Shown: positions 1 through 11,448 of the stretch, piece after piece
How positions within the stretch are numbered: position 1 is the first letter of the stretch
Layout: the number at the start of each line of letters is the position of its first letter
Source: Chrysoperla carnea
Taxonomy: Eukaryota; Arthropoda; Insecta; Neuroptera; Chrysopidae
Length of the DNA stretch: 64,000 nucleotides
Assembly: GCF_905475395.1 (NCBI RefSeq)
Contig: NC_058337.1
Coordinates: forward strand, 97,210,368 to 97,274,367
Direction: 5' to 3'
Made by a program: the position numbers and the translations under genes
The notes under the pieces: model-generated
What the model was told of the DNA's origin: nothing
Databases searched by the model: none
What the model saw: the letters and a program-made list of their open reading frames with translations, nothing else

Positions 1-1200
1 ACATGGATGATTTAAATAATCATGGGACATTGATACGCCCCAGAAAAAACCAAAATATGGATGCTTTTTGAATGTAGTTGCAAAATCTTTAATATACTGT
101 AATAATTTAGTTATCCGTAAATCATTACCTAAACACAAATCACTATTTAATAAATGATTATGTCCAATTTCGTCTTCGGCAAGTTGATCAAATACTCGAT
201 AATCAAAATCAGTCGGTGGATTAAAAAATCCCTTTCGGGAATATGTAAATAATCCCATGTACGTTGCATCTTCGCCAAAAGCTGTTATATATCCACTTTC
301 ATCGAACATTTTCCAAACTAGCGGACATTTATCAAAACGTTCTTGATTTGTTTCAGCTAAGCATGTATGTTCAATTTCGTCGTCAGTCATCCCATTTAAG
401 ACAACCATTAAATTTGGAAATGTGTTATCACCAACTTTATTATACCCAATCATTTCCTTAGCATCCAATGTTTTCCTTAAATAATTAAATGTTTTTGGCA
501 TCTGTCGTCGAAAATTTAAACGGGATATCGCATCTAATCCTATAACTAAAACACTTAAATATTCGCCATTATTATTGACTTTTAATTTAAGTTTATCACT
601 AATTTTATTCTTTTGTACAAAACTATGAAAATATGAATATTTTTTGTTGTCTATCGTACATTGAACAATTATAAATTCATCACTAATTTCAGTAAATTCA
701 TTATTTTCCATATTTGTGCATAACGAACTCTTTATGTATTGTGTATCTTTCTCTTTTGGTTTTGGATTTCGTCGCCAAAAGCTTCGATAACAACATTTTA
801 CTGATGAATAATTTCTAGCGTCTATAAAAATTGTATTATGCGTTTGTGTCACTATGTCTGGAGTATCAACGGTACAATTTATAGGGTTGGGTTTAAAAAT
901 ATATTGTTTGATACTACGATCATTCTCTTCTAAGTACGGAATACGACATCCTTCTTGGTCGATTGTGAACAATGTGCTTGGCTCTTTTTTCAATTTTTCA
1001 ACACTTGAATGTGGTATATGATTGTTGTACACTGAATACGATTGTATTTCAATCAAATCCACGATAATTAATATTGTGATACACACAATAACTGGCACCC
1101 ATAATAACGAACTTTTCCAATATCCACTTTTTATTATTTCTACGCTTTTGTTACGTGAATGGTTTTCATGCTTTGTTATTGGTAATAGAGGCTCGTTCAT
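1..1200 (-). CDS. DUF229 family membrane protein (partial, C-terminus beyond window)
   Basis: An open frame of 400 codons runs from an ATG at 1198-1200 to the left edge with no stop, so the gene continues outside the window. Residues 1-30 are polar and 31-50 are hydrophobic (LLWVPVIVCITILIIV), which predicts a type II signal anchor with the rest in the lumen or outside. Residues 219-227 read VIGLDAISR, the hallmark of DUF229, a branch of the alkaline phosphatase/sulfatase fold. Other family blocks are FGEDATYMGLFTYSRKGFF and, at the edge, FFWGVSMSHDYLNHP. The family is expanded in insects and nematodes and its substrate is unknown. A T-rich tract ending in CAG lies directly before the AATG, so the start codon probably lies near the 5' end of an exon, with an upstream untranslated exon. 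No broken codon was seen. The family call is firm; enzymatic activity is unproven. Confidence 0.9.
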   Translation of the reverse strand, partial: MNEPLLPITKHENHSRNKSVEIIKSGYWKSSLLWVPVIVCITILIIVDLIEIQSYSVYNNHIPHSSVEKLKKEPSTLFTIDQEGCRIPYLEENDRSIKQYIFKPNPINCTVDTPDIVTQTHNTIFIDARNYSSVKCCYRSFWRRNPKPKEKDTQYIKSSLCTNMENNEFTEISDEFIIVQCTIDNKKYSYFHSFVQKNKISDKLKLKVNNNGEYLSVLVIGLDAISRLNFRRQMPKTFNYLRKTLDAKEMIGYNKVGDNTFPNLMVVLNGMTDDEIEHTCLAETNQERFDKCPLVWKMFDESGYITAFGEDATYMGLFTYSRKGFFNPPTDFDYRVFDQLAEDEIGHNHLLNSDLCLGNDLRITKLLQYIKDFATTFKKHPYFGFFWGVSMSHDYLNHPC

Positions 1201-1469
1201 TCTGAAAAAATAAAAAAAAACTATTATTTACAGACAACAGATTATGGCAAAACTTCAAGTTATGTACTTTGACCATGACGGATCATTTAGTCTTATCAAT
1301 AATAGAACATTTTAATTACGAGCTGTGTAAATTAATCGGTTTCCCTCTTAAAAATTACTAAACAGGGTGGGACCTAACATTATCAATAATCTATCATTAG
1401 CAAAGAGAGGGGAGTGCAGTTTCTTACAGGTAATACATCCTTTAACTCAAACCGTTTCTTTTTCAGTTG
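1201..1469. other. Upstream region of the DUF229 gene
   Basis: This stretch holds the probable 3' splice site just before the DUF229 start (a T-rich tract ending in CAG on the minus strand). The promoter and the inferred 5' non-coding exon are not identifiable by eye. Nothing else is seen. Confidence 0.4.
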
Positions 1470-1692
1470 TTATAATGGAGTTGTCATGATTTTAGATGTA
1501 CCCAAAATTATCCGAACAATCTCTCCGGACGTTAAAATCAAGGAGTTACAAAAATGCATAATTTCACGTGATATTTCGATAATACTTCGCTTGTGATGAA
1601 AAAGATGCTTAGTTTTTTTTATTATTGAGCCTTCTGTTCGAAAATTATTAACCCAACGTAAGGCTGTGTGTCTCTGGTGGGAATAAAGCCAT
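1470..1692 (-). pseudogene. Possible transposase-type helix-turn-helix relic
   Basis: The minus strand encodes about 75 open codons containing HTALRWVNNFRTEGSIIKK, which resembles the DNA-binding helix-turn-helix found at the start of DUF4817/mariner-like transposase proteins. No in-frame ATG starts it, the remainder does not match, and no catalytic part follows. I read it as a small decayed fragment of a DNA transposon. This rests on one short motif and could be chance. Confidence 0.3.
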
Positions 1693-2056
1693 TTCAATTG
1701 CTATCTAATCTCCAGCACCGACCACTATGCAAAACAATCATACGCTAAACAATCATATTCCATTATGCGAACTGAAACAAATGCTTTGAGTTAACCAATA
1801 TATTGCATCTAACCGACTTAAACAGATTTTAAATAAAAGTTCAAAATTAGGCGCACTTTTTTTGATCTTGAAAGTGCTATAGAATTTTTTTATTAATATC
1901 TAGAAGGTCGCAAATTTGGATTTAAACTGAGAGTGTTTAAGTCTATCACCCACTTTTTGATTTTTTCCCTAGTTCCAAAATTGGGTCCAGGGCAGGCCCA
2001 AACGCATTTTGCGTTTGCAAACACTAAAAAAATAATAATAAAATATTTAACAAAAA

Positions 2057-2459
2057 CAAGTTAAAACAAACTATTGACTGGGTTAACTGTTGAAATACCA
2101 TGTAAAGAAAGATAAACAAACGAACGCACATACATAATATAATATGTAACGTATAAATTTAAAATATAAACAATAGGTACCTGTATACATACTATATAAT
2201 GTTTCTAAGCTAATTTGCGACCTCACGGGTAAATAGTGATGAAAAAATGTTTCAAACAAAAGTTATTCTTTTTTTTACATTTAAACTTTTGTTCTATCTC
2301 TAAGGGTTTACAATATGGATCCTACGGACCCGAGACCTTTACCTATGTTGCTCATTTACGACTTCGACCTCACTTTTTACGTCCTGAGCACGCTATAAAA
2401 TTGATATCTCTTTTCGTTTTTGAGTTATCATATACTTCATATACATGGTATAAAAAAAA
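2057..2459 (+). repeat. Interspersed repeat family A, copy 1
   Basis: This is one of at least six copies in the window of a non-coding repeat. It shares the 5' block beginning ATTGACTG.GTTAA, the middle block AAAAATGTTTCAAACAAAAG, the block TCCTACGGACC, and the 3' end CATGGTATAAAAA. This copy lacks the internal GGAC-repeat segment. A 78-codon open frame in it is not conserved in the other copies and is not called as a gene. Confidence 0.8.
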
Positions 2460-2854
2460 TTGTTTAATCTAGAATAAATTTATTAACCCAATTTTAATTT
2501 TATGTACAATTTTATTTCTAATTTGGATTGTAAGGTCTGCCAACACACCTTAAATCTAACACCCTCAAAATATTATTTACTTTATGCACGCAAACCCTTG
2601 TATAAATTAAAAACATTTTGTTTACGAATAATAATTTTGAATCATTTTTTATTTTAACAAAACAAATATATTTTTGCGCCCGTGTTAAAAATAAAATTTT
2701 CAGATTTTGCAGGCACCTACCCAAACTGCTTTATTTCGTCGCAAAAATGCTTTTTTTGAATGTACCCTAATTTCTATTATTCTATGTCAATCATCCAAAG
2801 CAGCATCATACTTTATTATTATCATTCCTACAACACCCCATAGGGGGTCGGACT

Positions 2855-3003
2855 AAATTTTTTTGTCACTTAAGATAAAAATTCTCACTTCACGAATAGA
2901 AAAGTGAAGTTTGTTTTTAAAAATATTTACTAGTATGCAAGATATGATCGTTCCTAATTAAACAAAGAGGAAGATACTCACTAGTGACGTCATACGTAGG
3001 TCA
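2855..3003 (+). repeat. Interspersed repeat family B, copy 1
   Basis: The segment matches the reverse complement of 51715-51905 over most of its length, including AAAGTGAAGTT, ATTTACTAGTATGCAAGATA and CACTAGTGACGTCATACGT. The two copies lie 49 kb apart in opposite orientation. It has no coding capacity and its class is unknown. It carries a TGACGTCA palindrome. Confidence 0.75.
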
Positions 3004-3204
3004 TAATCGAAAGACAATACGCTTAAAGTTTATCGATAATTGTTGGTCTTTGTCATGGACACAGGCGAATGTCCTCTATTGCCCTTGGTAACTTTTGGCT
3101 CAAGCATTTTTCCGTATTTAGCATGTTTTCTTTCCATTAAATGCAATAATGGCATATTTTTAAGTCGCATTTCCTCTGAAAGCTGACGATTTTGGTTTAG
3201 AAAA

Positions 3205-3335
3205 AATGGTTTAGGGACCATCCATTAATTACGCCATTCATTAAGGGGGGAGCGGGTTAACGAAATGTGACATTGTGTGACAAGGGATAGAGGAGTTAAA
3301 AGCTTTGAGATGTCACATGTTAAAATTTAAAATAT
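3205..3335. repeat. Probable transposon-derived repeat (GGACCATCCATTAATTACG type)
   Basis: The sequence begins with GGGACCATCCATTAATTACG, followed by a G-rich stretch and GTGACATTGTGTGACAAGGG. This layout is familiar from short inverted-repeat elements scattered in many insect genomes. I see no matching second terminus here, so this is a one-ended fragment recognised from memory. Confidence 0.35.
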
Positions 3336-5718
3336 AAACGCAAAATTTGTATGTAAAAATAAAAAAATATTAAAGATTTTTATTAAGAATTTAAGAAATA
3401 TAAAAAAAAAAATAGAGTTTCAACTGCCTGATTTAAAGTGTTATTCTATCTCTTACCCCTTAGGATTTAAATTGGCTATAAAAAACTCGAAGAACTAGGT
3501 TCAATCTGATGTCAGAATATAATATACCCCATCAAGCTTCTTAAAATTTTAAAAAAAGGAGCGATTAGCCAGCCATTATAGATTCAAATGACCCATCTTG
3601 TATGTATAGGTATGCACATTAAGCATTGAAATTACAATAGTGCGAACATAAAGTGACTTCAAGAGACGAAATAGAAAAATCAAGATAAGCGCAATGAGAG
3701 TAGCAAAAAAATACGCGTTTCAAAAATTTGTTGTTTCAAAAATTTTATTGAAAAGTAAGTAAGTAGTTGAAAAGTAGCAGGCTTAAACAAAATAATTTAA
3801 CGAAAACTATAAGCTTAAAAAAAAATCACTACAATTACTCATCTGATGTTTCCACAATTTATATTTTATATTACTAATTTAAAAACAAACAAAGCTCGAT
3901 GTAATTATCTTTTACTTTCAATTAAAATATTATCAATATTTGTATTTGAATTTAATTCATAAAAATGAATTTTCTAAATCTAGAGTTTTTTTTTACATAC
4001 TTACATTCGTCCGCGAAATCACTCATTATCCCAATAAGAAAATTTTCGCACAATTATGTGTTTTTGTTTTTCCAGATAAATATATATTTTTTGTATAACC
4101 TTTAAACAATCACTTGTATATATATATATATGAATTCTTTACGATAACAAACTCTCCCTCTTATCTCGTCAAAAAGATAATGATTGATTTGCAAATTATC
4201 TTAAAAGGTAGGATTTAAGATTTGATATAGAGTAATTATCACTAAATACTTCTAATATCCTCCCTCCAGTTTTCGAGAAAATAAATCGTAAAATTGGAAA
4301 CGCGATGTTTAACTTTCATCCCTCAAAATATGTATAAAATTGTTATTTGTAGTGTGAAGCTTACTCAACAACATCCCTTAAAAATATTTAGCCTAAGTGC
4401 ATTTTAAGTGCTTGATTGTTAATCATAAAAAGAGAGCACGATATCGCAAATCTACTGGAAATAAAATAATTTGACTTTATACCGAGTCGATTGGCGAAAA
4501 TCATATTTTTCCAAATTTTGCGATTTTTTTAATCGAAAACTGGAGGGTTTAGAGAAAAATATTTTTTGTATATTTTGACCCCAAGTATATGATACAATTT
4601 TTGCAGAAGCAATTCGGTGAATATCATTTATTTGTTTAAAAAGAGTTTTAACAATATATCGAGTTATCCACCTGCAACCTGCAAAATTTTCCATGCGAAA
4701 ATAATGCTTAATGACTGATTTTACCGGGTCTAATACTCTCCCTTAATTATACGCCTATAAACTTGGTTGACACACTACCGTACTATAAGACATTTCAGGG
4801 AGTCTTAGTCTTCGCTACTATTGTACTCCTGCTCTAAGCCCATAGAAGTCAAGATAACTATATAGAATATTTATTCGTAGGAATGCCACCTTATTATTCA
4901 TTTAAATTTCTTCTTTTAAATTTTTTAGCTGCTCCCTCTCTCCCTTTTAGAAATAGGCATTCTCAAAAAAAAAATTTTCAATAGGGAATATTCATGTATT
5001 TTTTTATATTTTTAATTCATTGTTTACACCGTTATAACAAAGTAAAAAATATAAATACTGCTTAAAAATGCTGTATTTGAGTATAAAAAAATATTTGAAA
5101 TACTTTATAATTTTGAGATATTTAAACGCAGTTTTTTGGCGCTCTCTGTTGTTGACGTATAAGTACGTGATCTGTCAACTGGTGACAGTTCAATGTATAA
5201 TTTACACTTTAAATAAATGAATTTACAACACAGAATTTACACTCGTTATTATTAAGTTTTCTAATTAAAAGCCATAGAATAGTATAATTTAATGAATTAC
5301 CATATAAAATGTAAGTAATTAATATCATACAGTATGTCAACAAATTTACTATGATGTACTATGATGTCACGTCCATATAAAAATTTGAATTTCCGTTTTA
5401 GAAGTTTTTAAATGCCCTCACTGAATTTGTAATTTTATTAATTAATTTAAAGTAATTAAAAAAATATTAATTACTAAAATAATGGTTTAGTTGAAATGTC
5501 CTGTCATGAAAGTTACGGAAGAAAAATATTTGAACCAAATTTAAATTTCATGAATATTCCCTATTGTAAGATAAAAGTAGTTTTTAATAATATCTCAAAG
5601 GAAATTTTGGATCTCGCTGAATCCAAATTTGATGTCAGAAAACATGTAAAACCAATAAGGCAGCCCGAGAATGCAAAATAATCGGAAAATATTAATTCAA
5701 AAACGTTCTTTAAAAATC
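3336..5718. other. AT-rich intergenic DNA
   Basis: No gene, RNA or bounded element was recognised. There is a short TA microsatellite near 4118-4131. The phrase CTCCAGTTTTCGA recurs near 4264 and, on the other strand, near 4540, suggesting old repeat debris. A 61-codon frame at 5496-5681 has no recognisable domain. Confidence 0.5.
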
Positions 5719-5720
5719 TA

Positions 5721-5906
5721 CATTTTCTGACTATCTCATTAATTTTTGCATTTTTTAAAACCAGATTTGGATTAAATAAATATAATAATCTATATAATGA
5801 TTTAATGAAGTTAAATGATTTTTTATCTATAGTTATAAAATCTAAATCTGGGACTGAAAATTCTCAGAATGAGATAGTTAATAATTAATGAGATAGCCAG
5901 AAAATG
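5721..5906. mobile_element. Fold-back MITE with TA target duplication
   Basis: The ends are inverted repeats: CATTTTCTGACTATCTCATT at the left and its complement at the right with one mismatch over about 24 bp. A second, weaker inverted pair (CCAGATTT / AAATCTGG) lies inside, so most of the 186 bp can fold back. TA flanks both ends (5719-5720 and 5907-5908), the target duplication of Tc1/mariner-type elements. It has no coding capacity. Confidence 0.7.
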
Positions 5907-6790
5907 TATAAAGAAAAATTTTTCTTTATACATTTTTATTCAGCAGCAAAATTATATATTTGGTATTATTTTTTTAACAAGGAAACCCGTTTTTTTTGTT
6001 TAGAACAACAACAAAAATAATTGACTGTAAAAAGTTTTAAATAAAAATTAGGCCCTTAAAAATATCTAATCTAATTTGGGAAAATCACCCCCTTTCATTC
6101 TCTTAATATTATTAGATAGGATTGTTATGAAAATAGGATTTATAGACAGCTATAACTCTAAGCTTCATACTTAGTTTTAACTTTATCTCATCCAGTTTCG
6201 GAGAAAAGCTCTGAGAACTTTTTTTTTATGTACAGCGTAAGGCGAACTTTTTTGCATTCCTGAAATCTCTGAAATAAAAAATCCCAAAATTTGAAAGAGA
6301 ATTAAAATGTGTTTCCAGACTCGACTACAATAATTTCAATCATTTTTGCAATGAATATGGGAAAGTAAAAACGAATACTTTTTTTCGTATAAATTTCCTT
6401 ACTACGTATAGTATCTACAGAAAGTTGGGAGAAAGTATAACAAATTAATGGTGTTACGCTTGATTTAAGTAAGAAAATATTTGCTAAGATTACGCAGCTC
6501 TTACGTGACGAACGCTCTGTTGTGTTCTTAAATAATAATTGATGGTAATAGTATAGGAAGTTTTACACACATGTTTTTACTGATATGGCTATTATCAAAA
6601 TAACTGCCCACTTTTACATCATTCAAAAAAAAAACACTCGAGAACAACTCAATAATTGTTACTAGAGTCATAATTACCCCCCATTTAATGTTTCTTATTG
6701 TTTTTTCAGAAATGAAATTTTAGTTATTATTTTGTCATTATCTATTCATAATCTATTCCTGGTCGCACATAATATAATAATATATTTAAA

Positions 6791-8825
6791 CACATAAGTA
6801 ACAATTAGGGAAAAACTGTCACCATAGCTGAAAAGAATGGCCCAAAATTAGTGGGTTTCAAACAAAAATCCAATAAGATCGGATCAAATTTGCCTTTGTT
6901 ATCAAAAAAATCGAATTTTGAAGTTTATGACGTTATCAGAATCCAAAAAATTTAATTTTTCTCTATCACATCGAAATTTTATCCAATTTTGATAAATAAG
7001 ATATCATACTTTTCGAATTTGTGATCAAAATTGGCCTAGCTCTAATAGGCTTCAAGAATGTGGAGTCATGGTAGCGGATTTCAGCACATAAGTAATAGCT
7101 AGCGAAAAACGGTCACCAAAGCTGAAAAGAATGACCCAAAATTAGTGGGTTTCAAAAAAAATCCCAATAAGATCGGATCAAATTTGTCTGTGTTATTAAA
7201 AAAATCGAATTTTGAACTTTATGACGTCATCAGAATCCAAAAAATTTATTTTTGCTCTATCACATCGAAATTTTATCCAATTTTGATAAACAAGGTATAT
7301 AATCCTACATAATTTGGGTCACACTTTTCGAATTTGTGATTAAAATTGACCTAGCTCTAATAGTTTTCAAAAATGTGGAGTCCTGGTAGCGAATTTAAGC
7401 ACATAAGTAATAGCTAGCGAAAAACGGTTACCAAAGCTAAAAACAATGACCCAAAATTAGTGGGTTTCAAAAAAAATCCCAATAAGATCGGATCAAATTT
7501 GCCTGTTTTATCAAAAAAATCGAATTTTGAACTTTATGACGTCATCGGAATCCAAAAAATTTATTTTGCTCCATCACATCGAAATTTTATCCAATTTTGA
7601 TAAACAAGGTATATAATCCTACATAATTTGGGTCATACTTTTCGAATTTGTGATCAAAATTGATCTAGCTCTAATAGGTTTCAAGAATGTGGAGTCCTAG
7701 TCGCGGATTTAGGCACATAAGTAATAGCTAGCAAAAAACGGTCACCAAAGCTGAAAAGAATGACCCAAAACTAGTGGGTTTCAAAAAAAATTACAATAAG
7801 ATCGGATCAAATTTGCTGTGTTATTAAAAAAATCGATTTTTGAACTTTATGACGTCATCGGAATCCAAAAAATTTATTTTGCTCCATCACATCGAAATTT
7901 TATCCAATTTTGATAAACAAGGTATTGAATCCTACATAATTTGGGTCATACTTTTCGAATTTGTGATCAAAATTGACCTAGCTCTAATAGGTTTCAAGAA
8001 TATGGAGTCCTGGTAGCGGATTTAAGCACATAAGTAATAGCTAGCAAAAAACGGTCACCAAAGCTGAAAAGAATGACCCAAAATTAGTGGGTTTCAAAAA
8101 AAAACCCGATAAGATCGGATCAAATTTGCCTGTGTTATTAAAAAAATCGAAGTTTGAACTTTATGACGTCATCAGAATCCAAAAAATTTATTTTTGCTCT
8201 ATCACATCGAAATTTTATCCAATTTTGATAAACAAGGTATATAATCCTACATAATTTGGGTCATACTTTTCAAATTTGTGATCAAAATTGACCTAGATCT
8301 AATAGGTTTCAAGAATATGGAGTCCTGGTAGCGGATTTAAGCACATAAGTAATAGCTAGCAAAAAACGGTCACCAAAGCTGAAAAGAATGACCCAAAATT
8401 AGTGGGTTTCAAAAAAAAACCCGATAAGATCGGATCAAATTTGCCTGTGTTATTAAAAAAATCGAAGTTTGAACTTTATGACGTCATCAGAATCCAAAAA
8501 ATTTATTTTTGCTCTATCACATCGAAATTTTATCCAATTTTGATAAACAAGGTATATAATCCTACATAATTTGGGTCATACTTTTCGAATTTGTGATCAA
8601 AATTGACCTAGCTCTAATAGGTTTCAAGAATGTGGAGTCCTAGTCGCGGATTTAAGCACATAAGTAATAGCTAGCAAAAAACGGTCACCAAAGCTGAAAA
8701 GAATGACTCAAAATTAGTGGGTTTCAAAAAAATTACAATAAGATCGGATCAAATTTGAATGTTTTATCAAAAAAAAACGAATTTTGAACTTTATGACGTC
8801 ATCAGAATCCAAAAAATTTAATTTT
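6791..8825 (+). repeat. Satellite-like tandem array, period about 315 bp, 7 units
   Basis: Units begin with CACATAAGTAAtAGCTAGC at 6791, 7085, 7400, 7714, 8027, 8342 and 8657. The first is shorter (294 bp) and the last is truncated near 8825. Landmarks in each unit are GATCGGATCAAATTTG, ACTTTATGACGTCATC, CACATCGAAATTTTATCC and TGACCTAGCTCTAATAGG. Units 5 and 6 share private variants (CCCGATAAGATCGG, ATCGAAGTTTGAAC), pointing to a late duplication of one unit. No open frame spans the units. Confidence 0.95.
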
Positions 8826-10239
8826 CCCTTCGTTGGGCTTAATTAAATTTACTAATTTTTTTCATAATCAAATGTGATTTAAAAGAATGTTATTGTTTTA
8901 AATAAACACTACTTCCTTCGATTAATTTAGAAAAGGATTAATTTCTGAATGTGAAATTAATTTCAAAAAACCACATTTAAAATTTATGATTCATAGAGTG
9001 ATGATAATAAACCGTAATCGATCGATTAACTATTTTACATGTTTACTTAAATCACTTTTGTTAAAAATGGCTTTTTGGTCTTAGGGTTCACCCTGTGATC
9101 TACAGGTTGGCCATGCCTTTAATGAGGTCGATAAAGCAAGAGTCTGCGGGTTTTTTGGCTCTTGCGTTCACCCTGTGATAGCGTAAACCCCATGTAATAT
9201 TTGTAATTTTACCAAAAGTGAGTTAAGTATATTATTCTAATGTTGTATAAATTTTTTATCTTATTTTTACCAAATTAATAATTAGAAAGATACTTAACGT
9301 CTAAACAATATTGACTAGATTTTAACTAAATTAAAACAAATAAACAAATTTAATAATTACTTGATTTAACATTGATGTTTCACAAAAAATGGTCATTTAA
9401 GTAACAGATAAACAACAATTTGAATCACTGAATATTAATTTATGTTATTAATATTATATTTTTTTCTAAAATCAAACCAATTTGCAATCGTAACAATTGA
9501 TTCTGTTTTACACAACATTTTAAGGTATAAACATGTTGACAAAAATATCTACCAAATATTATTAAATAATATTCTGTTCCTTTGTCGGTTACATTTCACA
9601 TTATTTACAAACACGTTTTGTTTGATATATTCACTATAAATGCTAACAATATTATGCATGTTTATATTTAATATTTTTCACAATTTAAACAAAATGGTAA
9701 AATCACATTCGGTAAATAACGATTATTATTATTATTATTCAATTTTCCACAATGCGCCGTTACACATATAAAAGGTATTATCGTGAATTTTCTTCTCTTG
9801 TTTGCACCAATATATGATTTTCATCAAGTAATCGTTTGTTTCTCTTAATGTTCGTACATGTTCGCTATTTTTAACGAACAGTTTACGATTGTAAACTATG
9901 TGCACATAATAATATCTTGTATGAATATCATATGAAGTGTTCTTGTGCAGTATTCGCGCTTTTGAGGGCTTATTGCTATACATTTTCACGTAGTTTTATG
10001 GTGATTATTAAGTTTTTAACATTTTGAAATGTGATGTTTACAGGTACTTCATTTAGAAAAGTGATTAACACATTTGTAAATTTATGATTCATTACAAGGA
10101 GTCCGAAAGGTTTTTTGATGATCGAAAATGAGGCGTTTTATTTCAAGGCGCCAAAATTTTTTAATTATTTTGTAGCAATTATTTATTTTGTTATACAAAT
10201 CGCCAGTTATTGTGATCTCAAAGATAGTGATGCTGAGGC
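8826..10239. other. Intergenic DNA with small direct repeat
   Basis: No gene was recognised. The phrase GGTTCACCCTGTGAT at about 9085 recurs as GCGTTCACCCTGTGAT at about 9164, each preceded by TTTTTTGG or TTTTTGG, a short two-copy direct repeat. A TTA microsatellite lies near 9724-9739. The small open frames at 9442-9639 and 9735-9989 have no recognisable content. Confidence 0.5.
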
Positions 10240-10555
10240 TGTATATTTGGCTTCGGCCAACTCCACCCAAAAAAATAACCTTCAGCGAAACCTTCGGCTT
10301 TGGCCGGATTTCGGATCGAAGTCGAAGGTTTCGCCGAAAGTATATACACTTCTAGAGATGCTTTAAATTACCTTTTTATTTTTATTTACAGTCAATATAA
10401 ATCTTCAATATTAAAGTTTTAAAATCATTTATATTATTAATTGTAGCTTGTAAAATTTTATCTTTGGCTTCGACTTAATTAAATCTTTGGCTTCGGCTTC
10501 ATCCAAAGGTTGTACCGATAGCCGACTACACACAGAAATGGCTACTTCGGCCGAA
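10240..10555. repeat. TTCGGC-rich palindromic repeat
   Basis: Two clusters of GGCTTCGGCC, CCTTCGGC, TTCGCCGAAAG and CTTCGGCCGAA flank about 150 bp of AT-rich DNA. The CG content is far above the surroundings and the words are self-complementary. Clusters like this occur in several insect genomes as parts of short inverted-repeat elements. Exact ends and target duplication were not resolved. Confidence 0.5.
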
Positions 10556-11147
10556 CACTAATGGCACAAGAGAACAAGTATAAAGAGTTTTATTTTTCAA
10601 AATAAGTCTGTGTTTAGGATGAAATTAATATCATAACGAATGAGGTAACTGCACTGCTGCTTAAAAATCAAAAACTAAATTATATTTCTATACAGAGTGT
10701 CTTTTTTAATCGATAAAAATGCTTCAACCGAAAAATGTTTGGAGTGTAGTCGCACATTTTACGCAAACATTAAACTTGACTTAGGTTTTCAAGCTCAATG
10801 AAAAGCTCACTCTACTTCGTAATAGTTTAGGCAAAAACGGACTGAAAAGTTTTACCCAAAATTTTTTTTTCGTATCAAAATTCAAAGCTTTTATTAAAAT
10901 TTCTGAAACTTTTCATGGTGGTTCCAACACACCCAAGTAAAAGTTGGTCTGTTTAGAGGGAGACCTCCAACAGAAACCGTAAAATTAACCTGACCTTGAA
11001 AGGTCGTTTAAAAATCAATTTTTGCTCTGAACTTATAGATAGAAAAAATCATTATCATTAGAAAAGTATTCTTTATAAATAATAGAAAAATTAATAAAAA
11101 AAAAAAACAAACAAACAAACAAAATATGTTGGAAAAATTATAAATTT

Positions 11148-11285
11148 GACGAAAAAATGTTTCCAACAAAAGTTATTTATTATTTTATAAAGAACAACTT
11201 TCTAATTTAAACTCGTATTTGATATCTTATCTGTTATAAACTTGAATTGATTTTCAAAAAAAACTTGCAAATCATGATAAAATTT
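11148..11285 (+). repeat. Diverged repeat related to family A
   Basis: This stretch contains GACGAAAAAATGTTTCCAAC and a following AACTTTCTAATTT block. A similar pair of blocks occurs near 40990-41060. It looks like an older relative of the family A middle segment. No ends are visible. Confidence 0.4.
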
Positions 11286-11448
11286 AGGTAGATTGTTTAA
11301 AATAAGACAGATATATACAAAAAAAAAAATGCTGCATAGGTAATATGTTTTTCTTGATAGTTTTCCAAGCGTCTAACTGTCGAGGTTGTATTGATCTCAA
11401 CTCTCAATGAAAACTTTACTATGTAGGTATATTATGTATTTATTTGTA

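Noticed and set aside
2236-2472. 78-codon open frame
   Set aside because: It lies within repeat family A and the frame is not kept in other copies.
5496-5681. 61-codon frame
   Set aside because: Reads as a plausible peptide but has no recognisable domain, no splice context and lies in repeat-rich DNA next to a MITE.
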